This document shows, piece by piece, positions 1 through 5,757 of a stretch of DNA of 5,757 nt. The notes beneath the pieces are model-generated. The model was not told where the DNA came from, searched no databases, and saw only the letters and a list, made by a program, of their open reading frames with translations. Positions within the stretch are counted from its first letter, which is position 1, and every line of letters begins with the position of its first letter. The stretch lies in contig JAAFIJ010000101.1 in assembly GCA_013298675.1 (NCBI GenBank), forward strand, positions 1 to 5,757, read 5' to 3'. Made by a program: the position numbers and the translations under genes. Origin of the DNA: Rhodobacterales bacterium. GTDB taxonomy: Bacteria; Pseudomonadota; Alphaproteobacteria; Rhodobacterales; Rhodobacteraceae.

Positions 1-1783
1 CATTGCGGCGGGTGAGGTTGTTGAGCGTCCAGCCTCGGCGGTCAAGGAATTGGTGGAAAACGCACTTGATGCAGGTGCGCGGCGAATCTCGGTTGATTAT
101 TCGGCAGGTGGCAAGGTTTTGATCCGGGTCACCGATGATGGGTGCGGCATGTCACCAACCGACCTGCCGCTGGCTGTCGCACGGCATGCAACGTCAAAAA
201 TTGATGGCTCTGATCTGTTGAATATCCATTCGTTTGGGTTTCGTGGCGAGGCGTTGGCGTCACTTGGCGCGGTCGGTCGCCTGACCTTGACCTCGCGTGC
301 CGAGGGGCATGACGGCGCAAGCCTGAGCGTTAACGGAGGGCGTCTGTCGCCAACCCGTCCCGCTGCGGCCGCGCGCGGCACTGTAGTTGAATTGCGTGAT
401 CTGTTTTATGCAACACCAGCGCGGCTAAAGTTCCTGCGCTCTGATCGGGCCGAGGCGCAAGCAATCGTTGATGTGGTGCGTCGATTGGCGATGGCCGAGC
501 CGTTTGTTGGGTTTGTTTTGACCGAGATTGCGGATGGCCTTGCACCGCGCCAGATTTTTCGCGCCGACGCGATGTCTGGCGATTTCTTTGATGCCTTGCA
601 TGGCCGCCTTGCGGGCGTTTTGGGCAATGATTTTATTGATAATGCGCTGAAAATCGACATTGAACGAGAAGGGCTTCGTCTGTCTGGCTATGCAGCCTTG
701 CCGACCTATTCGCGCGGATCGTCCGTGCAGCAGTTCGTTTTCGTCAATGGTCGCCCGGTGCTGGACCGAATGTTGCTGGGCGCGCTGCGGGTGGCCTATT
801 TCGACTTTCTTTCGCGTGACAGGCATCCGGCAGCGGTGTTGAATTTGCTCTGTGATCCGGAACGGGTGGATGTGAACGTGCATCCAGCCAAGTCCGAAGT
901 ACGTTTTCGTGAACCAGAGGCGGCGCGCAGCCTGATCATCACCGGGCTAAAGACAGCGCTTACTCAATCCGGTCACCGGGCCAGCAGCACGGTCGCCGAT
1001 GCGACCCTTGCCGCGATGCGCCCCGATGGGATGCCTTCGGCAGGTTCTACCAGCTATCCACCGCGGGTCTACCAAATGGACCGCCCGTCACAGCGCAGCC
1101 TCGCGCGCAGCTTTTCCTACTTTGCCCCCGAAACAGGCGCGCCTATGGGATTTGCAGAAGCACCCTCGGCCCGTATGGAACCCGTTCAGACAGACGAAAA
1201 CGACCGGCCCCTGGGCGCGGCGCGTGCGCAGATACATGAGAATTACATCATCGCGCAAACGGCAACGGGCATGGTGATCGTTGATCAACACGCAGCGCAC
1301 GAAAGGTTGGTTTACGAACGCCTGAAGCGTCAGATGACCGAGACCGGGGTAAAGGCGCAGGCATTGTTGATCCCAGAAATCGTTGATCTGTCGCCCAGCG
1401 ACGCAGCACGGTTGCTGGAAGCATCGGCGGAACTCGCCGCACTTGGGCTAACGATTGAACCCTTTGGCGGATCCGCCATTGCGGTGCGGGAAACCCCGGC
1501 GATCTTGGGGCAAGTGTCAGCCGCGGCCTTGCTGCGAGATGTTTTGGACGAGCTCTCTGACCTTGGCCACAGCATGCAATTGCAAACCCGGATGGAGGCG
1601 ATCTTGTCGCGGATGGCCTGTCATGGATCAATCCGGTCGGGGCGCCAGATGCGCGCCGAAGAGATGAACGCCCTTTTGCGCGAAATGGAAGCGACGCCGC
1701 ATTCCGGTCAATGCAACCACGGTCGCCCCACCTATGTGGAGCTGAAACTTCACGATATAGAAAGGCTTTTTGGCCGCAGATGA
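1..1783 (+). CDS. mutL: DNA mismatch repair endonuclease MutL (5' end missing)
   Basis: MutL is recruited by mismatch-bound MutS and, in organisms without MutH, nicks the new strand. The frame is open from base 2, and the first visible residues (IAAGEVVERPAS) match E. coli MutL from residue 14, so about 13 codons lie upstream; 593 residues are visible. The N-terminal GHKL ATPase shows the catalytic Glu and Mg-binding Asn at visible residues 16 and 20, DDGCG at 45-49 and the lid motif GFRGEAL at 79-85. A VNVHPAK segment closes the ATPase/transducer half, and a proline- and serine-rich linker follows. The C-terminal domain carries DQHA(X)2E(X)4E at 428-439, ACHGSIRSG at 539-547, CNHGR at 571-575 and FGR at 590-592, the metal-binding set of endonuclease-type MutL. 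QALLIP at 453-458 resembles the sliding-clamp-binding motif described for B. subtilis MutL. Its stop codon overlaps the rmuC start. Identification is very secure. Confidence 0.97.
   Translation, partial: IAAGEVVERPASAVKELVENALDAGARRISVDYSAGGKVLIRVTDDGCGMSPTDLPLAVARHATSKIDGSDLLNIHSFGFRGEALASLGAVGRLTLTSRAEGHDGASLSVNGGRLSPTRPAAAARGTVVELRDLFYATPARLKFLRSDRAEAQAIVDVVRRLAMAEPFVGFVLTEIADGLAPRQIFRADAMSGDFFDALHGRLAGVLGNDFIDNALKIDIEREGLRLSGYAALPTYSRGSSVQQFVFVNGRPVLDRMLLGALRVAYFDFLSRDRHPAAVLNLLCDPERVDVNVHPAKSEVRFREPEAARSLIITGLKTALTQSGHRASSTVADATLAAMRPDGMPSAGSTSYPPRVYQMDRPSQRSLARSFSYFAPETGAPMGFAEAPSARMEPVQTDENDRPLGAARAQIHENYIIAQTATGMVIVDQHAAHERLVYERLKRQMTETGVKAQALLIPEIVDLSPSDAARLLEASAELAALGLTIEPFGGSAIAVRETPAILGQVSAAALLRDVLDELSDLGHSMQLQTRMEAILSRMACHGSIRSGRQMRAEEMNALLREMEATPHSGQCNHGRPTYVELKLHDIERLFGRR
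1283..1318 (+). other. MutL endonuclease metal-binding motif DQHA(X)2E(X)4E
   Basis: These codons read DQHAAHERLVYE, an exact match to the DQHA(X)2E(X)4E signature of MutL/PMS2-type nicking endonucleases. E. coli-type MutL, which works with MutH, lacks it. Its presence predicts a methylation-independent mismatch-repair system in this organism. The assignment is a direct motif read; activity is inferred from the family. Confidence 0.93.
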
Positions 1784-2958
1784 TCACTCTTTTTGGCCAA
1801 AGCTATGCGTGGAACGCGCCCGAAGTGTTGTTGATCGGCGGCGCTTTGCTGGTGCTTGCGATCTTTTTGATCCTGATTTTGCGCGCAGCGGGGCGTTCGG
1901 CCACGATGGCAGCACCGTTGATGCGCGAAATGGGGTGGCTGGGCCAACGGGTGCAGTCCCTGTCAGATGGGCAGGAACGGCTGGCTGGCGGGCTGCATCA
2001 TGTGGGCGAAAACCAAGCCGTTAGCCAGACAGCGATGCTGAAGTTGATGGAGGCGCGCTTGGCCGAGGTCAGCCGCCAGATGGGCGAAAGCCTGCACGGC
2101 AATTCCACCCGCACCGCGCGCTCTCTTGGCGAATTGCAACAGCGGCTAGAGACGATCGACAAGGCGCAGGCCAATATCGAAAAGCTGTCGGGCAATGTTC
2201 TGAACTTGCAGGATATTTTGGCCAACAAACAGGCGCGGGGCGCGTTTGGCGAAATTCAATTGAATGACATCGTGCAAAAGGCGCTGCCCTCTGATGCGTT
2301 TTCGATGCAGCACACCCTATCCAATGGCAAGCGGGCAGATTGCCTCGTGCATCTGCCAAACCCGCCGGGGCCGATCGTGATTGATGCGAAGTTCCCGCTT
2401 GAGGCTTATGAAGCACTGCGGCGCGCGGACAATCCCCGTCAGGTGACCGAGGCGAATGCACAGCTGCGAACAGCCGTTCGGGCGCATATCAAAGCGATCT
2501 CAGAGAAGTATATCATAGAGGGCGAAACCGCCGACGGGGCTTTGATGTTCCTGCCCTCAGAGGCGGTCTATGCCGAATTGCACGCGAATTTCCCCGAAGT
2601 AGTACGTGAAGGTTTTGCCGCGCGCGTCTGGATCGTGTCGCCGACCACCTGCATGGCCACGCTGAACACCATGCGCGCGGTGTTGAAAGACGCCCGGATG
2701 CGGGAACAAGCGGGGGCTATCCGGCGCGAGTTGGGTGAGTTGTACAAGGACGTTGACCGTTTGGTGGAACGCGTGGGCAACCTTGACCGCCATTTTGGAC
2801 AAGCCGCCAAAGACATTGAGGAGATTAAAGTATCCTCTGACAAGGCATCGCGCCGCGCCCGCAGGTTGGACAATTTTGATTTTGAAGAGCTGTCTGCCGA
2901 TCCGTCGACCACCCCGACCAGTCTTAAACCCATTATCGGACCACAGGCCGCCGAATGA
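1780..2958 (+). CDS. rmuC: DNA recombination protein RmuC
   Basis: RmuC-family proteins limit recombination at inverted repeats in E. coli and are predicted PD-(D/E)XK-fold nucleases; the biochemical activity is not well established. The chosen ATG gives 392 residues. A single hydrophobic segment at residues 16-34 (VLLIGGALLVLAIFLILIL) should anchor the protein in the inner membrane. A long polar, heptad-like stretch (about 50-150) with many Leu, Gln and Glu follows and is probably coiled coil. The RmuC domain starts at GAFGEIQL (Glu158) and contains Asp187 in RADCLVHL and Asp202-Ala-Lys204 in IVIDAKFPL, which fit the nuclease core. The C-terminal tail is polar. The start overlaps the mutL stop as ATGA; an AGAAAGG element at 1759-1765 is rather far upstream (14 bases), so coupling to mutL translation is likely. 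An in-frame ATG at 1711 would add 23 residues inside the mutL 3' end and was not chosen, because it would place polar sequence ahead of the membrane anchor. Confidence 0.95.
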   Translation: MITLFGQSYAWNAPEVLLIGGALLVLAIFLILILRAAGRSATMAAPLMREMGWLGQRVQSLSDGQERLAGGLHHVGENQAVSQTAMLKLMEARLAEVSRQMGESLHGNSTRTARSLGELQQRLETIDKAQANIEKLSGNVLNLQDILANKQARGAFGEIQLNDIVQKALPSDAFSMQHTLSNGKRADCLVHLPNPPGPIVIDAKFPLEAYEALRRADNPRQVTEANAQLRTAVRAHIKAISEKYIIEGETADGALMFLPSEAVYAELHANFPEVVREGFAARVWIVSPTTCMATLNTMRAVLKDARMREQAGAIRRELGELYKDVDRLVERVGNLDRHFGQAAKDIEEIKVSSDKASRRARRLDNFDFEELSADPSTTPTSLKPIIGPQAAE

Positions 2959-3482
2959 TCCGCCATCTGACACCTGACGATTACAAAACGATGCCGTGGG
3001 CCAATGGCAAGGGTGTGACCGTAGAGATGCTGCGCGTTGAGGGTCCTGAAGTGGTAAGGTGGCGCTTAAGCCGGGCCTCAGTGGTGGAAGCGGGTGATTT
3101 TTCGATTTTCGCGGGGATAGAGCGCAATTTGACCGTGATTTCCGGTCCGGGCTTTGACCTCGTGGGGCAAAATCTGCGACTGACTGCGCGTCCTCTCATC
3201 CCTGTCGCGTTTTCTGGCGAAGTGGCGATCCAAGCCATTTCGGTTACTGAACCGAGCGACGATTTCAACGTGATGACCGCCTGCTCATTGCCGTTGCCGC
3301 AAGTGCAGGTGGTGCATGGCGCGCGGTCGTTGATGCCCGACGGCGCGGCCAAGCTGGCATTGTTTGCGTTGGGCAATGCCACCATCGCGGGGCGGGCGTT
3401 GTTACGCTATGATCTGTTGCTCACCGATGAAGCGGTAGAGATGACGGCGCAAGATCCGGTGATTGCGGTGCACCTGTTCTAA
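2955..3482 (+). CDS. HutD/Ves family protein (cupin-like fold)
   Basis: This 175-residue protein fits the HutD/Ves family. Visible hallmarks are the N-terminal MPWANGKGVTVE (residues 13-24), WRLSRASVVEAGDFSIFAGIER (a W-x-x-S-x-A-x-V, G-x-F-S-x-F-x-G pattern) and DFNVMT at 103-108. HutD is encoded with histidine-utilisation genes in pseudomonads, where it affects fitness on histidine by an unclear mechanism; E. coli Ves is a related protein of unclear function. The structure is a bicupin-like beta fold with no agreed enzyme activity. No signal peptide or membrane segment is seen. Its ATG overlaps the rmuC stop (ATGA), and no clear Shine-Dalgarno element precedes it, so translation probably depends on reinitiation after rmuC. 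No hut gene is in the window, so I do not assign the symbol hutD or a histidine role. The basic residue that usually follows DFNxMT is Ala109 here. Family call secure, function unknown. Confidence 0.88.
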   Translation: MIRHLTPDDYKTMPWANGKGVTVEMLRVEGPEVVRWRLSRASVVEAGDFSIFAGIERNLTVISGPGFDLVGQNLRLTARPLIPVAFSGEVAIQAISVTEPSDDFNVMTACSLPLPQVQVVHGARSLMPDGAAKLALFALGNATIAGRALLRYDLLLTDEAVEMTAQDPVIAVHLF

Positions 3483-3506
3483 AGGGTGGCCCCGGTCTTC
3501 GCGGTT
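3483..3506. other. 24-base convergent gap, no clear terminator
   Basis: The mutL-rmuC-hutD-like operon and the rsmB-type gene end tail to tail here. I looked for a stem followed by a T-run in either direction and found only 3-base stems. Either termination is Rho-dependent or the signal lies inside one of the coding ends. Confidence 0.6.
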
Positions 3507-4754
3507 TCAGTGCGTCAGGCAGACCATGAAAAATCCGTCCATCCCGCCCTTTTCCGCCCAAAAATCTGGCCTCAGGCGCAACGCGCCCATCGGGGTGACC
3601 CATTCAGGGTCTATCCCCGCCATTTGTGCCGGAACCACCCGCAAGCCGGGGTGGCGTGCAAGTGCGTCGGTCAATTGATCTTCGCCTTCTGCCGCCAGCA
3701 GCGAGCAGGTGACGAACACCAACGTTCCGCCCGGCTTTAGCCAACCCAAAGCGCGGTCCAATAGGGCCGCTTGCAAAGCAACAAGTTCGGTCACGTCGCT
3801 GCCATCTTTGACAAAGGGCAAGTCAGGGTGGCGACGCAACGTGCCAGAGGCAGAACAGGGGGCATCCAGCAAAATCGCATCAAAAGGCGCGTCAGGCTGC
3901 CACGCCATGGCATCGCTCACCACCAGCGTCGCGTTTAGCCCCGTACGTGCAAGGTTTTGGGCCACGCGTGCCATGCGTGGGCCAGAGATATCAAGCGCTG
4001 TCACCTCTGCGCCTGCAGCGGCCAGTTGCATTGTTTTGCCGCCTGGCGCGGCACACAAATCCAATACGCGTTGTCCCGCTGAGACAGCCAACAACGGCAC
4101 GGCCAATGCAGCGGCGGCGTCTTGGACCCACCAATCGCCCGCCTCATATCCGGCAAGGGTGGACACTTGTCCTGCCCCGGTCATACGGACCGATCCGGTA
4201 GGCAAAGCTTCACCGCCCTCGGGTGCCGAGCGTCCGGGCAACAGGGTCAGGTCAATCGGCGGCGGTGTTGCCTGAACCGCCTCCATCGCGCTGACCGCGT
4301 CGCGGCCATATTGGTGGACAAGCGGTTGGCGCAACCAGCGCGGCAACCGTTGGGCGGGACCTTTTAGGTCAGTTTCGTCGATTTGGCGCAGCACGGCATT
4401 GACGAGGCCCGCCAAATGCTGCGTCCGGTTGCCTTTGCGTGCCATCGTGACGGCTGTGTTGACCACACCGTGGGCAGCAGCACCTGATTTTATCTCAACC
4501 ACCGCAAGGCGCAGGATGTTCATGACCTCGACAGGCGGGACTTTGCGCAACAGCGGTTTTAGGGCGGTATCCACGGGTTCTAGCTGGCGCAGCACCGCCA
4601 AGGCGAGGCGTTGCGCGCGCGCGCGGTCAGCGGGGCCAAGCCCGTCAAGAAAACCCGCATCTTCGGCCAAGGCTTGTGACAACAGCATGCCTTCGCCCAA
4701 AACGGCGTTCAAAAGCCCGACTGTCGCGCTGCGCGCCGTAACACCTAAGGTCAT
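3507..4754 (-). CDS. rsmB: 16S rRNA cytosine-C5 methyltransferase, RsmB/NOP family
   Basis: RsmB uses S-adenosylmethionine to methylate C5 of a 16S rRNA cytosine (C967 in E. coli). The 415 residues are close to the 429 of E. coli RsmB. Residues 1-130 form a NusB-like RNA-binding domain, with features such as LNAVL and GVVNTAV...GLVNAVLRQ. The methyltransferase domain has the SAM-binding motif LDLCAAPGGK at 231-240, motif IV DAPCSASG with Cys300, and motif VI VTCSLL with the catalytic Cys350. RRHP after motif IV is typical of RsmB rather than RsmF, and GMDGFF near the C-terminus is also a family mark. Motif VI continues AAEGEDQ where E. coli has an ENS-type sequence. The start is the ATG at 4752-4754, preceded by a weak purine-rich GGAAAAAGA. 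The gene is transcribed alone and divergently from the small gene to its right. Exact target position is inferred from the family; a paralogous RsmB-like enzyme is the main alternative. Confidence 0.93.
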   Translation of the reverse strand: MTLGVTARSATVGLLNAVLGEGMLLSQALAEDAGFLDGLGPADRARAQRLALAVLRQLEPVDTALKPLLRKVPPVEVMNILRLAVVEIKSGAAAHGVVNTAVTMARKGNRTQHLAGLVNAVLRQIDETDLKGPAQRLPRWLRQPLVHQYGRDAVSAMEAVQATPPPIDLTLLPGRSAPEGGEALPTGSVRMTGAGQVSTLAGYEAGDWWVQDAAAALAVPLLAVSAGQRVLDLCAAPGGKTMQLAAAGAEVTALDISGPRMARVAQNLARTGLNATLVVSDAMAWQPDAPFDAILLDAPCSASGTLRRHPDLPFVKDGSDVTELVALQAALLDRALGWLKPGGTLVFVTCSLLAAEGEDQLTDALARHPGLRVVPAQMAGIDPEWVTPMGALRLRPDFWAEKGGMDGFFMVCLTH

Positions 4755-4768
4755 TCTTTTTCCAACAC

Positions 4769-4798
4769 TTGCCGCTTGCCTGTCACGCGGCCTATATC
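4769..4798 (+). promoter_or_regulatory. Putative sigma-70-type promoter of the DUF1674 gene
   Basis: TTGCCG at 4769-4774 and TATATC at 4793-4798 are separated by 18 bases. Each matches four of six bases of the TTGACA/TATAAT consensus. Transcription would start near 4805, giving a leader of about 35 bases that contains both ribosome-binding-like elements. The position in a short divergent gap supports it; the match itself is only moderate. Confidence 0.4.
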
Positions 4799-4813
4799 AA
4801 TGGGGCAAATCCC

Positions 4814-4837
4814 GCAAGGAATGCCGCAAAGGATGCC
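4814..4837 (+). repeat. 12-base imperfect tandem repeat carrying two Shine-Dalgarno-like elements
   Basis: GCAAGGAATGCC (4814-4825) is followed directly by GCAAAGGATGCC (4826-4837), with 10 of 12 positions identical, and then by GCAATG containing the start codon. Each unit holds an AAGGA or AAAGGA element. The second (4828-4833) sits 7 bases before the ATG at 4841, an ideal spacing, and decides the start. ATGs at 4821 and 4834 are out of frame with the gene. Confidence 0.75.
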
Positions 4838-4840
4838 GCA

Positions 4841-5044
4841 ATGACCGATGAAACCACGCCTGACGAGCCCAGCACTTTGCCTGCCCAAGTATTACCCGCC
4901 GCAGCATTGCGTGCGTTGGCCGAGGCAGAGGCGCGCCGCGCGGCGCCCGTCACACCATTGGCCAAAGAATTGGGTGGCAGGAACGGCCCCGATCCCGTGC
5001 GGTTTGGCGATTGGGAGAAAAAGGGGATCGCGATCGACTTTTGA
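4841..5044 (+). CDS. DUF1674 / SDHAF4-type succinate dehydrogenase assembly factor
   Basis: The 67-residue protein matches the DUF1674 family, whose eukaryotic member SDHAF4 (yeast Sdh8) binds flavinylated SdhA and helps it join SdhB during assembly of respiratory complex II. The family signature fills the C-terminus: GGRNGPDPVRFGDWEKKG and then IAIDF at the very end, as usual for this family. The N-terminal 40 residues are acidic then Ala-rich and variable, as in relatives. No signal peptide or membrane segment is seen, so it should be cytoplasmic. The ATG at 4841 has AAAGGA 7 bases upstream; an in-frame extension to a TTG at 4769 would run through the putative promoter and was not used. It stands as a single gene between rsmB (divergent) and hrpB (convergent). 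Bacterial function is inferred from the eukaryotic homologue. Confidence 0.9.
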   Translation: MTDETTPDEPSTLPAQVLPAAALRALAEAEARRAAPVTPLAKELGGRNGPDPVRFGDWEKKGIAIDF

Positions 5045-5083
5045 GCCGATCGTTGCCGCAATCAGATCTGCCGTGGCCTGACA
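5045..5083. other. 39-base convergent gap, no clear terminator
   Basis: The small DUF1674 gene and hrpB end tail to tail here. CGATCG at 5031-5036 and again at 5047-5052 could pair as a 6-base stem around the stop codon with a 10-base loop, but no T-run follows on either strand. I do not call it an intrinsic terminator. Confidence 0.5.
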
Positions 5084-5757
5084 TCAAGTCCCGCGGGGTT
5101 TGGCGCGCAAGGTTGGTTCGGCTTGTGTTGGGTCTTCGGGCCAAAGGTGGCGCGGGTATTGGCCGCGCATATCGCGGCGCACATCCGCGTAAGATGAGCG
5201 CCAAAAGCCCGGAATGTCTTTTGTCACTTGCAAAGGCTTTTGTCCCGGTGACAACAGCGTGATCCGCAAGGGCAGGCGCGCGGCCCCCACGACCGGATGG
5301 ACTGTGACGCCAAACATTTCTTGCAAGCGCAACTCGATGCTTGGCGTCTCGCCCTCGTAATCAATCGGCACGCGACGGCCCAAAGGGGTTTCAAAATGTG
5401 CAGGGGCCAAACGGTCAAGGGTTTGAAGCTGTTCCCAATTCAGACGCAGGCGCAGGGGTTCGGTCAAATCCAGCGCACGCAAGTCGGCCTCGGTCTTTTG
5501 GCCGCGCAGATGGGGCAATAGCCACGCCTCGGCCTCATCGAGCAGAGCCGCATCAGAGCAGTCGGGCCAATCCGCCGTGCCAGCTCCCATCTCGTTGCCG
5601 CTGCGTGCAAGGTCAATGCGCGCGCGCAAGCGCAGTGCGGCGGGTGTCCACGGCAGGCCCAAGACGCGCAACCCCTCAAGGGCTGCCAGGGCAATGGAGG
5701 CGGTTGGCGCGTCATGCCAAGGGCGATCATCCAGAACCAAGGCGCCGAACACTTCTT
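5084..5757 (-). CDS. hrpB: ATP-dependent helicase HrpB, C-terminal part (5' end beyond window)
   Basis: HrpB is a DEAH-box RNA-helicase-like protein of proteobacteria; its physiological substrate is poorly defined. About 224 codons are visible of a family length of roughly 800, so the helicase core (Walker A, DEAH and motif VI) lies off the right edge. What is seen is the HrpB C-terminal region. It begins with an EVFGALVLDDRPW-like entry, then a leucine/arginine-rich helical stretch. Next comes ELRLQEMFGVTVHP with ARLPLRITLLSPGQKPLQVT, and finally the family signature GFWRSSYADVRRDMRGQYP-HLWPEDP at 5129-5209. The basic tail TLRAKPRGT matches the usual end of the family. The GTG at 5750-5752 is an internal Val codon, not the start, because the frame stays open to the edge and homologues continue upstream. 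No frameshift or stop is seen in the visible part. Confidence 0.94.
   Translation of the reverse strand, partial: EVFGALVLDDRPWHDAPTASIALAALEGLRVLGLPWTPAALRLRARIDLARSGNEMGAGTADWPDCSDAALLDEAEAWLLPHLRGQKTEADLRALDLTEPLRLRLNWEQLQTLDRLAPAHFETPLGRRVPIDYEGETPSIELRLQEMFGVTVHPVVGAARLPLRITLLSPGQKPLQVTKDIPGFWRSSYADVRRDMRGQYPRHLWPEDPTQAEPTLRAKPRGT

Larger units (their letters stand above)
4755..4840. promoter_or_regulatory. Divergent intergenic region between rsmB and the DUF1674 gene
   Basis: These 86 bases must hold the 5' signals of both flanking genes, unless rsmB is transcribed from within its neighbour. The plus-strand side has a plausible sigma-70-type promoter and two ribosome-binding-like elements. 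On the minus strand I could pick only poor -35/-10 pairs (for example TTGCGG with TATAGG at a 15-base spacing), so the rsmB promoter is not assigned. No operator-like inverted repeat is evident. Confidence 0.6.

Noticed and set aside
50..52. TTG at 50 as the mutL start
   Set aside because: It is an internal Leu codon within the conserved KELVEN motif; the frame is open to the left edge and homologous residues precede it.
1711..1779. Alternative upstream ATG start for rmuC
   Set aside because: It would put 23 polar residues, read from conserved mutL codons in another frame, before the membrane anchor; the ATGA-coupled start at 1780 fits the family better.
1248..1787. 179-codon open frame on the minus strand opposite the mutL 3' half
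   Set aside because: It lies wholly antisense to a secure gene, its translation is a low-complexity Arg/Pro/Ser-rich product typical of high-GC shadow frames, and it resembles no family I know.
2557..2973. Two overlapping minus-strand open frames opposite the rmuC 3' end
   Set aside because: Both are antisense to the well-conserved RmuC domain, and two long frames in the same place is itself a sign of GC-driven shadows.
3709..4275. 188-codon open frame on the plus strand opposite rsmB
   Set aside because: Antisense to the rsmB methyltransferase domain, with Ala/Ser/Pro-rich shadow composition and no recognisable motif.
4612..4626. Alternating GC run, also at 5617-5628 (12-base palindrome), as possible Z-DNA or protein site
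   Set aside because: Both are short and encode Arg-Ala-Arg codons in conserved helices of RsmB and HrpB; codon use at high GC explains them.
5026..5052. Palindrome GATCGCGATC and paired CGATCG copies around the DUF1674 stop as a terminator
   Set aside because: The first lies in codons for the conserved IAID ending; the 6-base stem has a 10-base loop and no T-run follows on either strand.
1..5757. Search for a novel defence system, mobile element, CRISPR array or structured RNA
   Set aside because: All space is taken by recognisable housekeeping families except three gaps of 24, 86 and 39 bases; none shows repeats with spacers, transposase remnants, tRNA-like folds or riboswitch-like conserved stems.

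Overview
The window is an ordinary-looking, densely coded piece of bacterial chromosome. GC content looks moderately high by eye. Protein similarity points to an alphaproteobacterium, most likely a member of the Rhodobacterales (Roseobacter group). The main pointers are a MutL with an intact endonuclease motif, the style of the MutL and HrpB C-termini, and a DUF1674/SDHAF4-type small protein, which is typical of alphaproteobacteria and mitochondria. The assignment is inference from remembered family sequences; no search was run.

Layout. Bases 1-3482 hold a plus-strand run of three genes: mutL (its first roughly 13 codons lie before the window), rmuC and a HutD/Ves-family gene. Each pair is joined by a 4-base ATGA overlap, so the three are almost certainly one transcript with coupled translation. 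After a 24-base convergent gap, an rsmB-type 16S rRNA cytosine-5 methyltransferase runs on the minus strand (3507-4754). An 86-base divergent intergenic region (4755-4840) follows, with a plausible plus-strand promoter and a duplicated ribosome-binding element. It precedes a 67-codon plus-strand gene for a DUF1674/SDHAF4-type succinate dehydrogenase assembly factor (4841-5044). After a 39-base convergent gap, the minus-strand 3' end of hrpB, an ATP-dependent RNA helicase-family gene, runs off the right edge (5084-5757).

How the genes relate. mutL and rmuC both act on DNA integrity: MutL is the strand-nicking mismatch-repair endonuclease, and RmuC is a membrane-anchored, predicted PD-(D/E)XK nuclease-fold protein that limits DNA rearrangement. 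The HutD-like protein is the odd member of that operon, because no histidine-utilisation gene is visible. rsmB and hrpB are RNA-related genes (ribosome modification and a helicase). The small SDHAF4-type gene links to respiratory complex II, although no sdh gene is in the window.

I saw no tRNA or rRNA gene, insertion sequence, CRISPR array, attachment site, prophage gene or toxin-antitoxin pair. No stretch longer than about 90 bases lacks a gene. I did not find a convincing new biological system; the findings are modest points about operon structure and sequence divergence.
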